DNA from: Verrucomicrobiota bacterium | GTDB taxonomy: Bacteria > Verrucomicrobiota > Verrucomicrobiia > Opitutales > Opitutaceae | Assembly (NCBI GenBank): GCA_030832235.1 | Contig: JAURJO010000058.1 | Location: 1-14,030, forward strand | Direction: 5' to 3' | Length of the DNA stretch: 14,030 nt | Part shown: one piece after another, positions 1 through 7,540 of the stretch | Layout: each line of letters begins with the position of its first letter | Numbering within the stretch: the first letter of the stretch is position 1 | Made by a program: the position numbers and the translations under genes | The notes under the pieces: model-generated | Databases searched by the model: none | Told to the model about the DNA's origin: nothing | The model's input: only the letters and a program-made list of their open reading frames with translations

Positions 1-2
1 AG

Positions 3-1142
3 GCGTCTTTCCCGCTGGCGCCGAGCCGCTTCAAGTTCGCGCAGCACGGCAAGAGCGGCATTTGGATCAGCGAGCTGCTGCCCAATATCGCGAAAATGGC
101 GGACGATATCTGCGTGATCCGCTCGATGCAGACGGATGCGATCAACCACGAGCCGGCCAACCAGCTCGTCTACACCGGCTCGATGCAGAACGGGAAGGCT
201 TCGCTGGGCTCCTGGCTTGCCTACGGCCTCGGCTCGATGAATCGCGACCTCCCCGCATTCGTGGTGCTGCATGCGAAGCACTCGAGTCCGTTCTCCAACG
301 TGCAGGCGATTTCGGCCCGCCTTTGGGGTTCGGGTTTCCTGCCGGGTAAGCACGCTGGTGTCTCCTTCCGTCCGTCCGGCGATCCGGTGCTCTACTTGAA
401 CGACGCGCCCGGCATCCCGCGCGAGTTGCGCCGCGAGATGCTCGACGGTCTCGAGCAGCTCAACCGCCGCAGCTATGAGGCCTTGGGCGATCCGGACATC
501 CAGACGCGCACGCAGCAGTACGAGATGGCGTTCCGGATGCAGGCCAGCATCCCGGAGCTCGCCGATCTCTCCCAGGAGCCCGAGTCCACCTACGCGCTCT
601 ACGGTGAGGAGGCGCGGGTGCGCGGCACGTTCGCGAGCTCGGCCCTCATGGCGCGCCGCTTGGTCGAGCGTGGCGTGCGCTTCGTGCAGATCTTCCACCG
701 CGGCTGGGATCAGCACGGCTCGCTGCCGCGCGACATCGCCTCCCAGTGCAAGGACGTCGACCAGCCGTGTTATGCCCTGCTGCAGGACCTCAAGCAGCGC
801 GGCATGCTGGACGACACTCTGGTCATCTGGGGCGGGGAATTCGGACGGACCGTTTACTGTCAGGGCGCGCTGACCGAGACCAATTATGGTCGTGACCACC
901 ATCCGCGCTGCTTCTCGATCTGGCTCGCGGGCGGCGGTATCAAGGGCGGCACGGTTCATGGCGAGACCGACGAGATGTCCTACAACGTGGTGCGCGACCC
1001 GGTTCACATCCGTGATCTGCACGCGACCATCCTGCAACTCATGGGGCTCCACCACGAGAAGCTCGCCTACAAGTTCCAGGGACTCGACCAGCGACTCACG
1101 GGTGTTCTGCCGGCGAAGGTCGTGCAGGGCATTCTGGCCTGA
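3..1142 (+). CDS. DUF1501 family protein, 5'-truncated by the window edge
   Basis: The reading frame is open from base 3 to the TGA at 1140-1142, so the N-terminus, including any Tat signal, lies outside the window. Family membership is clear from the block reading GIWISELLPNIAKMADDICV near bases 57-113, the DAINHEPA motif (138-161), QYEMAFRMQAS (516-548), WDQH, GEFGRT (834-851), GRDHH (888-902) and DLHATI near the C-terminus. The same blocks recur in the complete DUF1501 gene at 3693-5120, so the two are paralogues. DUF1501 proteins are related to the alkaline-phosphatase/sulfatase superfamily. The conserved Asp/His residues may bind metal, but no substrate is established. A small deviation is FGRTV (849-854) where the paralogue has FGRTP. 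The next gene begins 11 bases after the stop, which suggests co-transcription. Family assignment is near certain; function is unknown. Confidence 0.93.
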   Translation, partial: ASFPLAPSRFKFAQHGKSGIWISELLPNIAKMADDICVIRSMQTDAINHEPANQLVYTGSMQNGKASLGSWLAYGLGSMNRDLPAFVVLHAKHSSPFSNVQAISARLWGSGFLPGKHAGVSFRPSGDPVLYLNDAPGIPRELRREMLDGLEQLNRRSYEALGDPDIQTRTQQYEMAFRMQASIPELADLSQEPESTYALYGEEARVRGTFASSALMARRLVERGVRFVQIFHRGWDQHGSLPRDIASQCKDVDQPCYALLQDLKQRGMLDDTLVIWGGEFGRTVYCQGALTETNYGRDHHPRCFSIWLAGGGIKGGTVHGETDEMSYNVVRDPVHIRDLHATILQLMGLHHEKLAYKFQGLDQRLTGVLPAKVVQGILA

Positions 1143-1153
1143 AGCATTCCGGC

Positions 1154-3685
1154 ATGCCTGCGCGGCGCCTTTTCCCGTTCCTGCTGCTGCCGGGCGTGCT
1201 GGCGGCGGCGAGCGTCGCGGGCGAGGTGCCGGAGAAAATCGAGTTCAACCGCGACGTCCGGCCGATTCTGTCCGACAAGTGCTTTCTGTGTCACGGTCCC
1301 GACGCCGGCACACGCAAGGCCAAGCTACGCCTGGATGTTCGCGAGGATGCCCTCGCGCGCGGAGCTTTCGTGCCGGGCAAGCCCGCCGAGAGTGAACTGC
1401 TGCTGCGCATCGCGTCCAAGGAGTCCGACGAGGTCATGCCGCCGCCGGAGACGCACAAGACCATCGACGCCCGTGAGCGTTCGGTCCTGGAACGCTGGAT
1501 CGCGCAGGGCGCGACGTACCAGCGGCATTGGGCGTACGAGCCGCCCTTGAAGGCGGCGGTTCCGCCAAATGCCAACGGCGTTGATGTGCTCGTGGCGCGG
1601 CGCCTCGAACACCTGGGGCTCAAGCCCTCGCCGGAGGCCGATCGCCGCACGCTGATTCGCCGCCTTCATTCCGATCTCACGGGGCTGCCGCCCGCGCCCG
1701 AGGACGTCGCGGCGTTCGAGCGCGACGGCGCGCCCGACGCCTACGCGCGGTTGGTTGAGCGCGTCCTGCAAAGTCCGCATTACGGTGAACGCATGGCGAT
1801 CGGCTGGCTGGATGTGGTGCGGTACGCCGACACCATCGGCTACCACAGCGACAATCCGCGGAACGTCTGGCCCTACCGCGATTGGGTGGTCCGGAGCTTC
1901 AACGCCAACAAGCGTTTCGACCGCTTCACACTCGAACAGATCGCGGGCGATCTGCTGCCGGACGCCGATCGGGAATCCCGAGTCGGCTCCGCTTTCAATC
2001 GCCTGCTGTTGTCGACCGAGGAAGGCGGGGCGCAGCCGAAGGATTACGAGTCGCGGATGCTCACGGATCGTGTCCGCGCGGTGGGCGCCGCCTGGCTCGG
2101 GCAGACGACGGGCTGCGCCCAGTGTCACGACCACAAATTCGATCCGTTCACGCAGCGGGACTTCTACTCGCTCGGCGCGTTTTTCGCCGACGTGAAGGAA
2201 GCCGCGGTCGGCCGTCGCGAGGACGGCATGCTGGTGCTCGACGCGGAGCAGGAGCGGCGGCTCGCGGCCTTGGATGCGGCGGTGGAGGAGGCGCGACGAA
2301 AGGTGCAGGCCACTTCCGCGGAGACGGCTGTCGCCCAAACCGAGTGGGAACGCGGGTTTGCCGAAGGAGTAACGGTTCTGCCTGAGTTGAAAGCCGACGC
2401 CAATGCCCCGGCGGCGAATGTGCGCACGGCGCGAGCGGTGGCGGCCGCGCTGAATAAATCCTCGGCGGAGCGTGGCCCTAAGGAGCGGCTGGCGGTGCGG
2501 GACTATTTTCTGGCGAACGTGGAGACGAAACATCGTCCGGTGCGGGAAATCCTCGCGGTGGCCGAGAAGGAGCGCCGGGCGTACCACGACACATTGCCCA
2601 AGTGCCTCGTGACGGAATCGTCCCCGAAGCGCCGGGAGGTGCGGATCCTTGCGCGCGGGAACTGGATGGACGAGACGGGCGAAGTGGTGCGCGCGGCTTT
2701 GCCGCACTATTTGCCGGGGCCGGACTTCGCCGGCAAAGAGCCGACGCGGCTCGATCTGGCCCGCTGGCTGGTATCACGCGAGAACCCGCTGACGGCGCGG
2801 ACAGTCGTGAACCGACTGTGGAAACAGTTTTTCGGCACGGGCCTCAGCCGCGTGGCCGACGATCTCGGGGCGCAGGGCGAGCCGCCGCCAAATCCGGCGC
2901 TGCTCGACTGGCTCGCCTGCGAGTTCATGGACAGAGGTTGGGACGTCCGGCACATTGTGCGGACGATCGTCCTGAGCGCGACTTACCGGCAGACCTCGGA
3001 GGCGACGCCGGAGCAATTGGCGCGCGATCCCTACAACCGGGAACACGCGCGGCAAAGTCGCTTCCGGGTCGAGGCGGAGCTGGTGCGTGACACCGCGCTG
3101 GCGATTTCCGGCTTGCTGGTGCCCGCGATCGGCGGACCGAGTGTAAAGCCGTACCAGCCGGATCATTACTGGGAGAACCTCAACTTTCCCCCGCGCACGT
3201 ACGATACGGACAGCGGTGCGGCCCAGCACCGTCGCGGCCTTTACGTCTGGTGGCAGCGCACCTTCCTGCATCCGAGTCTGCTGGCCTTTGACGCACCGAG
3301 TCGCGAGGAGTGCACGGCGGACCGCAATCGTTCCAATCTGCCGCAGCAGGCGCTGGTTTTGCTCAATGACCCGACCTACGTGGAGGCGGCGCGGGTGTTC
3401 GCGGCACGCATCCTCACGGAGGGCGGGGTGGAATCCGCGGGACGCATCCGCTACGCGTGGCGCCGGGCACTCCAGCGGGATCCGCGCGCGGAGGAGGTGC
3501 GGGTGGCGGAGGAACTTTTGGTGAGTCAGGGCGCCTTTTACCGGGCGGATCCGAAGGCGGCCGCGGCCCTGATCTCCACGGGCCAGTCGCCGGTGCCCGC
3601 GGGCCTGGATCCGGTTGAGCTCGCGGGATGGACACACGTGGCGCGCGTGTTGCTGAACCTGCACGAGTCGATAACCCGTTCCTGA
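1154..3685 (+). CDS. PSCyt1-DUF1549-DUF1553 (PSD1-type) cytochrome-domain protein
   Basis: Protein of 843 residues. A hydrophobic Sec-type signal (about 1-23) is followed by a planctomycete cytochrome C domain (about 30-120) with the haem motif CFLCH (C43, C46, H47) and a likely distal MPPPE loop (95-99). DUF1549 spans about 140-350. It contains a second CXXCH, CAQCHDHKFDP, with C321, C324 and H325. A charged, probably coiled-coil linker covers about 360-410. DUF1553 (PSD1) spans about 495-790, with the RGNW motif at 501-504 and LARWLVSRENPLTAR at 535-549. The protein should be exported and may carry one or two c-type haems. These families are abundant in Planctomycetota and Verrucomicrobiota and usually sit beside a DUF1501 gene, as here on both sides; their reaction is not established. 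It is on the short side of what I would expect, with no obvious LamG or other insert between the cytochrome domain and DUF1549. The start lies 11 bases after the previous stop and has no clear Shine-Dalgarno. Confidence 0.96.
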   Translation: MPARRLFPFLLLPGVLAAASVAGEVPEKIEFNRDVRPILSDKCFLCHGPDAGTRKAKLRLDVREDALARGAFVPGKPAESELLLRIASKESDEVMPPPETHKTIDARERSVLERWIAQGATYQRHWAYEPPLKAAVPPNANGVDVLVARRLEHLGLKPSPEADRRTLIRRLHSDLTGLPPAPEDVAAFERDGAPDAYARLVERVLQSPHYGERMAIGWLDVVRYADTIGYHSDNPRNVWPYRDWVVRSFNANKRFDRFTLEQIAGDLLPDADRESRVGSAFNRLLLSTEEGGAQPKDYESRMLTDRVRAVGAAWLGQTTGCAQCHDHKFDPFTQRDFYSLGAFFADVKEAAVGRREDGMLVLDAEQERRLAALDAAVEEARRKVQATSAETAVAQTEWERGFAEGVTVLPELKADANAPAANVRTARAVAAALNKSSAERGPKERLAVRDYFLANVETKHRPVREILAVAEKERRAYHDTLPKCLVTESSPKRREVRILARGNWMDETGEVVRAALPHYLPGPDFAGKEPTRLDLARWLVSRENPLTARTVVNRLWKQFFGTGLSRVADDLGAQGEPPPNPALLDWLACEFMDRGWDVRHIVRTIVLSATYRQTSEATPEQLARDPYNREHARQSRFRVEAELVRDTALAISGLLVPAIGGPSVKPYQPDHYWENLNFPPRTYDTDSGAAQHRRGLYVWWQRTFLHPSLLAFDAPSREECTADRNRSNLPQQALVLLNDPTYVEAARVFAARILTEGGVESAGRIRYAWRRALQRDPRAEEVRVAEELLVSQGAFYRADPKAAAALISTGQSPVPAGLDPVELAGWTHVARVLLNLHESITRS

Positions 3686-3692
3686 GGACAAG

Positions 3693-5120
3693 ATGAACCC
3701 GGAGCCGTTTTCCCCACTGACCCGCCGCGCCTTTCTCGGCCGGGGCGCCCAAGGCGTGGGAACGGTGGCGTTGGCATCGCTGATGTCGGGACGTGATCTG
3801 CGCGCGGCTCCCGCCCGCGGGGTTATCCATCCGCTGCCTTTGCCGCAGCGCGCGAAGCGGGTGATCTGGCTGACGATGGCGGGAGGGCCGTCGCAACTGG
3901 AGACCTTTGATCCGAAACCGAAGCTCGCGGCCATGCATGGCCAGCCGATGCCGGAAAGTTTAACCAAGGGACAGCAGCTGGCGCAGCTGCAGGGGCAGCA
4001 GCTCGTTTGTCACGCGCCGCAGTTCAAATTCCGGAAGTTCGGCCGCGGGCAGGTCGAGATCAGCGAGTTGTTCCCGCACATCGGCTCGGTCGTCGATGAC
4101 ATCTGCCTGATCCGTTCGATGACGACGGACGCGATCAACCACGACCCGGCGCACATGTTCATGAACACCGGCTCGCAGATCGCGGGCCGGCCCAGCATGG
4201 GCGCATGGATCAATTACGGACTCGGCAGCGAGGCGGAGGATCTGCCGGGGTTTGTGGTGATGATTTCAACCGGGCCGGGCCGCTCCCCGCAGCCAGTGGC
4301 CGCGCGGCAATGGAGCAGCGGGTTTTTGCCCAGCCGCTTTCAGGGAGTGCAGCTGCACGGCCGGGGCGATGCGGTTCATTACCTCGGCAACCCGGCCGGA
4401 ATCGGCCGGGGGCAGCAGGAAGCCGATATCCGCGCGATCAACATCCTGAATCGCCAGCACGAGGCGTTGGTGGGCGACCCGGAGATCGCCACGCGGATCG
4501 CCCAGTACGAGATGGCCTTTCGGATGCAGGCGAGCGTTCCGGAGCTCACGGACCTGCGCGGTGAAAGCGCGGCGACACTCGAAATGTACGGCTGCATACC
4601 CGGCGACGGTTCGTTCGCTGCGAATTGCCTGCTGGCACGCCGGCTGGCGGAGCGGGGTGTGCGGTTTATCCAGCTCTACCACCGCGACTGGGATCACCAC
4701 AGTCAGCTGGTGGAGGAATTGCCGCTCCGGGCCCGCGAGACCGATCGGGCCTCGGCCGCGCTGATCAAGGACCTCAAGCAACGCGGGATGTTGGACGACA
4801 CCCTCGTGGTGTGGTCGGGCGAGTTCGGACGCACCCCAATGGCGCAGGCCAACAAGGGCTCGACCGGTCGCGATCACCACAACAAGGCGATGTCCATGTG
4901 GCTCGCCGGAGCGGGCATCCGGCGGGGCCAGGTCTACGGGTCAACCGACGATCTCGGCTACGCGGCGATGGAGAATCCCTGCACGGTACATGATCTCCAT
5001 GCCACGATGCTCCACCAACTGGGTATCCGCCACGACGCGTTTTCGGTGAAGTTTCAGGGCCTCGACGCCCGTTTGACGGGAGTCGAGGGCGCCAACGTGA
5101 TCGACGGTATCCTCGGGTAG
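3693..5120 (+). CDS. DUF1501 family protein with Tat signal
   Basis: Protein of 475 residues. The N-terminus has a twin-arginine motif, RRAFLG (11-16), then a weakly hydrophobic stretch and an Ala-rich cleavage region near 38-40. It is therefore predicted to be exported folded, possibly with its metal already bound. Family motifs in order are MAGGPSQLETFDPKP (62-76), DAINHDPAH (146-154), QYEMAFRMQAS (271-281), WDHH (333-336), GEFGRTP (376-382), GRDHH (392-396) and HDLHAT (433-438). The conserved Asp/His set resembles that of the related alkaline-phosphatase/sulfatase fold, but the substrate is unknown. This gene has the best ribosome-binding site in the window: GAGGA at 3684-3688 overlaps the upstream stop and lies 4 bases before the ATG. 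The 7-base gap to the PSD1 gene argues for one operon. The gene ends at a convergent junction, 20 bases before a terminator hairpin. Confidence 0.96.
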   Translation: MNPEPFSPLTRRAFLGRGAQGVGTVALASLMSGRDLRAAPARGVIHPLPLPQRAKRVIWLTMAGGPSQLETFDPKPKLAAMHGQPMPESLTKGQQLAQLQGQQLVCHAPQFKFRKFGRGQVEISELFPHIGSVVDDICLIRSMTTDAINHDPAHMFMNTGSQIAGRPSMGAWINYGLGSEAEDLPGFVVMISTGPGRSPQPVAARQWSSGFLPSRFQGVQLHGRGDAVHYLGNPAGIGRGQQEADIRAINILNRQHEALVGDPEIATRIAQYEMAFRMQASVPELTDLRGESAATLEMYGCIPGDGSFAANCLLARRLAERGVRFIQLYHRDWDHHSQLVEELPLRARETDRASAALIKDLKQRGMLDDTLVVWSGEFGRTPMAQANKGSTGRDHHNKAMSMWLAGAGIRRGQVYGSTDDLGYAAMENPCTVHDLHATMLHQLGIRHDAFSVKFQGLDARLTGVEGANVIDGILG

Positions 5121-5140
5121 GAGGGAGACCCGAAAAGAAA

Positions 5141-5164
5141 AAAGGCCCGCCGAAGCGGGCCTTT
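5141..5164 (-). terminator. Rho-independent terminator at the convergent junction
   Basis: A perfect 10-bp inverted repeat, AAAGGCCCGC (5141-5150) and GCGGGCCTTT (5155-5164), encloses a 4-base loop. Read on the minus strand, the loop is UUCG closed by a C-G pair, an unusually stable tetraloop, and the stem runs into a U-rich tail (bases 5143 down to 5133, TTTTTTCTTTT). It starts 10 bases after the stop of the small exported protein gene at 5175, so it is a strong terminator for the minus-strand cluster. On the plus strand the U tract is only three bases, so termination of the DUF1501 operon there would be weaker. Confidence 0.9.
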
Positions 5165-5174
5165 CGGGGGCACG

Positions 5175-5642
5175 TTACTTCTTCTGCTTGGCCACCTCGG
5201 CCTTCGCGGCCGCCTCGATCTTGGCGGCCTCCTCGTCGGTGACGAACATGTAGACGTGGGAAGTCTCGATCACCACGGTGTAGTTCCGGTCGATGGAGAA
5301 CCCGTATGTCTTACGCATCTTCTCGTTGTTCTCGTTTAATTTGGCGAGGACCGCGTCCGCCTGGGTCTTTAGATCCTTCTTTTTCGAAGGATTGGTCTCC
5401 TTCTCGTACGCGGCATTAAGTTCGATGACCGCCTGACGCTGCGCCTGCAGGAGTTGCACGTTGGTCTGGAACTCGCGGTTGGCCTCGATGGTATTGAGCG
5501 TCGAGACCCGCACGAGCTTCTGCTGCTTCGTTTCAGCAGACGGCGCGGCGGCGCTCTTCGAGGCGGCTTCGGCGCCGTTGAGTTGCGCGGCGGCGGCAAA
5601 GCCGGCGGCAGCGGTGATTAGGCGGAGGATGCGGGTGGTCAT
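5175..5642 (-). CDS. small exported protein of unknown function
   Basis: Protein of 155 residues from the ATG at 5642-5640. I chose this start because it opens directly with a Sec-type signal (MTTRILRLITAAAGFAAAAQ, cleavage near A24-A27). A longer frame opening at 5696 would overlap the upstream gene by 20 bases and put 18 polar residues before the signal. The mature part is highly charged and rich in Ala, Glu and Lys. Residues about 55-112 look like one long amphipathic helix or coiled coil. A short beta-like segment (NYTVVIETSHVYMFV, 120-134) follows, and a Lys/Glu/Ala-rich helical tail ends in KQKK. I do not recognise a family. The helical shape loosely recalls periplasmic chaperones such as Skp/OmpH, but I see no diagnostic motif. 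It is the last gene of the minus-strand cluster, 34 bases after the isomerase-like gene and just before the terminator. Confidence 0.85.
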   Translation of the reverse strand: MTTRILRLITAAAGFAAAAQLNGAEAASKSAAAPSAETKQQKLVRVSTLNTIEANREFQTNVQLLQAQRQAVIELNAAYEKETNPSKKKDLKTQADAVLAKLNENNEKMRKTYGFSIDRNYTVVIETSHVYMFVTDEEAAKIEAAAKAEVAKQKK

Positions 5643-5676
5643 GTTGAGATTACCTAGGGCGGGAAAAGGGTGTGCC

Positions 5677-6549
5677 TTAGAAAGAAACGCGCTCAAGGAA
5701 ACGCATGCTCTGCGGGATCTGCTCCGGTGCGGTGGGCGATTCGTCCTCGATGAAGTAATACTTCACGCCCGCTTTTCGTGCGGCCGGCAGAATCTCAGCC
5801 CATTTCATCTGGCCCGTGCCGAGAACGACGTCGTTCGAGACGTCCGTCTTGCCGGCGAGGCTGCCGGTCGCGACGCCCTTCTTCAGGTCCTTGAGGTGCA
5901 TGAGCGCCCAGCGGCCGGGATACTTCGCGAGCAGCTTGGCGGGGTCTTGTCCCGGGAAGACCGTCCACAGCACGTCCATTTGGAAGCTCACGAGCTTCGG
6001 GTCCGTCTCGCGCATCAGGAGATCCATCAGCGTCTCGTCGCCAAACTTGTGAAACTCAAAGCCGTGGTTGTGGTAGAAAAACTTCAAGCCGTGCTTCGCG
6101 AGCACAGCTCCCGCGCGATTAAAGACGGCGGCGATTTCGCGGGTCTGCTTTTCGTCGAGCGGAGCCTTATGGTCCGCCCACGCGCAACCGGCGAACTCCA
6201 GCCCGAGGGCCTTGGCTTCGGCGGCGACGGATTCCGGGTCTTCCTTGAAGCGCTTGTAGGGGAAGTGGCCGCTGACCGCCTTGATGCCCCGGTCCGCCAG
6301 CAGCTTGGTGAGCTGCTCCGGCTTCAGATTGTAGGTGCCCGCGAGTTCCGCGTACCGGATCCCGAACCCCTTCACGGTATCCAAGGTCTTCGGCACGCCG
6401 TTGGCGGCGAACTGGGCGCGCAGGCTGTAGAGCTGCAGGCCGACGGGGCCTTGGAAGGACTTGCCGGTGCCGGCGTCGGCGGCCGTGGCGCCGGTCGCGA
6501 GCATCACCAGGGCGGCGGCGGTGAGGAGCGGACGGAGGAGGGTTTTCAT
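5677..6549 (-). CDS. exported sugar isomerase/epimerase-like TIM-barrel protein
   Basis: Protein of 290 residues with a Sec-type signal (about 1-24, ending ATAADA). The mature part matches the xylose-isomerase-like TIM barrel (AP_endonuc_2; COG1082 type): GLQLYSLR (37-44) on the first strand, a mid-barrel YHNHGFEF (159-166), MDVLW (191-195), LMHLKDLKKG (216-225), the glycine-rich LGTGQMKW (243-250) and YYFIEDE (264-270). By analogy with IolE and tagatose-epimerase relatives, D192, H218 and E268 are likely metal ligands, with a fourth from the strand around 159-165. Because it is exported, a phosphorylated substrate is unlikely despite the family's usual name. A free or oxidised (keto) sugar is more plausible, which fits the DUF1080 gene in the same cluster. 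The upstream hydrolase gene ends 55 bases away. No Shine-Dalgarno is present; the ATG follows CCCCCTTCCTCC. Fold assignment is firm; the substrate is inferred. Confidence 0.93.
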   Translation of the reverse strand: MKTLLRPLLTAAALVMLATGATAADAGTGKSFQGPVGLQLYSLRAQFAANGVPKTLDTVKGFGIRYAELAGTYNLKPEQLTKLLADRGIKAVSGHFPYKRFKEDPESVAAEAKALGLEFAGCAWADHKAPLDEKQTREIAAVFNRAGAVLAKHGLKFFYHNHGFEFHKFGDETLMDLLMRETDPKLVSFQMDVLWTVFPGQDPAKLLAKYPGRWALMHLKDLKKGVATGSLAGKTDVSNDVVLGTGQMKWAEILPAARKAGVKYYFIEDESPTAPEQIPQSMRFLERVSF

Positions 6550-6604
6550 GGAGGAAGGGGGTTGAAGTTGAAGAGTTTCAGAGCGCTCGGGGGCAGCCGG
6601 CTTG

Positions 6605-7531
6605 TCAAGGAGCGGCTTGGGCCGCAGCGCGTAGGAATCCGCGGCGGGCGAGCCACTCGGCGGCGCGGGCGGGCCAGGTGGTCACCGGCAGTTCCGGCAC
6701 GTGACGAAGGCCGTAGCCGTGGCCGCCGGTATCGTAGACGTGAACCTCGGCCGAGCCGCCGTGTTTCTTCACTTCCGCGGCGAGGAGCAGCGAGTTCTCC
6801 ACCGGCACGCCGTCATCGAAAGCGTGAACGAGGAACAAGGGCGGCGTGCCCGGGCCCACCGCGACGCCCGAGCGCAGCGTCGTCTGACCGCGCTCCACAA
6901 ATCCTCCCGTGTAAATCAGCAGCGTGAAATCGGGCCGGCACGGGTTCTGGTCGACTCGGTCGATCGGAGCGTAGTGCCGGTCAGCCCCGGACAGCGCGGT
7001 GTACGCGGCGGTGACCCCGCCCGCGCTGAACCCGAGAATGCCGATCCGCTTCGGATCGAGGCCCCACTCGGCGGCGCGTCCGCGCACCAGACTGACCGCG
7101 CGTTGGGCGTCCTGCACGGCGGCGAGCCAGCGCTTCGCGGGATCACGCGCGGGGACGCGGTACTTCAGCACGATGCCGGTGACGCCGAGAGAGTTGAGCC
7201 ACTCGGCAACTTCCGTGCCTTCCAAATCGTAGGCCAGAATGCTGAAGCCGCCGCCGGGACAAATCACGACCGCCGCGCCGGTGTCCTTTTCTTTCGCCGG
7301 CTTGAACACCGCCAGCTGTGGCCGGCTGACATTCCCCAGCTTGATGATGCGTCGACCAGCGATGAGCCGGTCGGTGTCCTTGGTCTGGTCCGCCTCGGGC
7401 GGAAGTTCCTTGCTGTCGCCTGGAGGCGACCCGGGCCAGACGTCGAGGGTAAGCGCGGGGGTGGCGGAGAAGGCCGGTGCGAGGCTGGCGGCGATGAAAA
7501 CGCCGGTGAGTCGGAACGGGAATAGGCGCAT
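6605..7531 (-). CDS. exported alpha/beta-hydrolase (putative carbohydrate esterase)
   Basis: Protein of 308 residues with a Sec-type signal (about 1-22, ending AFSA). It has the serine-hydrolase layout of the esterase/lipase family often annotated as acetyl-xylan esterase or, misleadingly, xylanase in Planctomycetota and Verrucomicrobiota: oxyanion-hole loop PGGGF (92-96), nucleophile elbow GFSAGG with S169, acid loop HAFDDGVP with D240 (or D239), and catalytic H271 in GGHGYG. All three triad residues are present, so it should be active. The likely job is removing acyl groups from a glycan outside the cytoplasm, complementing the two sulfatases encoded just upstream. Its start lies 9 bases after the stop of the preceding sulfatase, so they are almost certainly co-transcribed. 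The exact ester cleaved cannot be read from the sequence. Confidence 0.93.
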   Translation of the reverse strand: MRLFPFRLTGVFIAASLAPAFSATPALTLDVWPGSPPGDSKELPPEADQTKDTDRLIAGRRIIKLGNVSRPQLAVFKPAKEKDTGAAVVICPGGGFSILAYDLEGTEVAEWLNSLGVTGIVLKYRVPARDPAKRWLAAVQDAQRAVSLVRGRAAEWGLDPKRIGILGFSAGGVTAAYTALSGADRHYAPIDRVDQNPCRPDFTLLIYTGGFVERGQTTLRSGVAVGPGTPPLFLVHAFDDGVPVENSLLLAAEVKKHGGSAEVHVYDTGGHGYGLRHVPELPVTTWPARAAEWLARRGFLRAAAQAAP

Positions 7532-7540
7532 GGCGGAAGT

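Noticed and set aside
1325..2707. Long open frame (460 codons) on the minus strand opposite the PSD1 gene
   Set aside because: It lies wholly antisense to a gene with strong domain evidence. Its translation is Arg-rich and low in recognisable motifs, as expected of a high-GC shadow frame. The same applies to the minus frame at 2774-3967.
5643..5696. Longer N-terminus for the small exported protein, starting at 5696
   Set aside because: It would overlap the end of the isomerase-like gene and put 18 polar residues ahead of a clear signal peptide. The ATG at 5642 is simpler.
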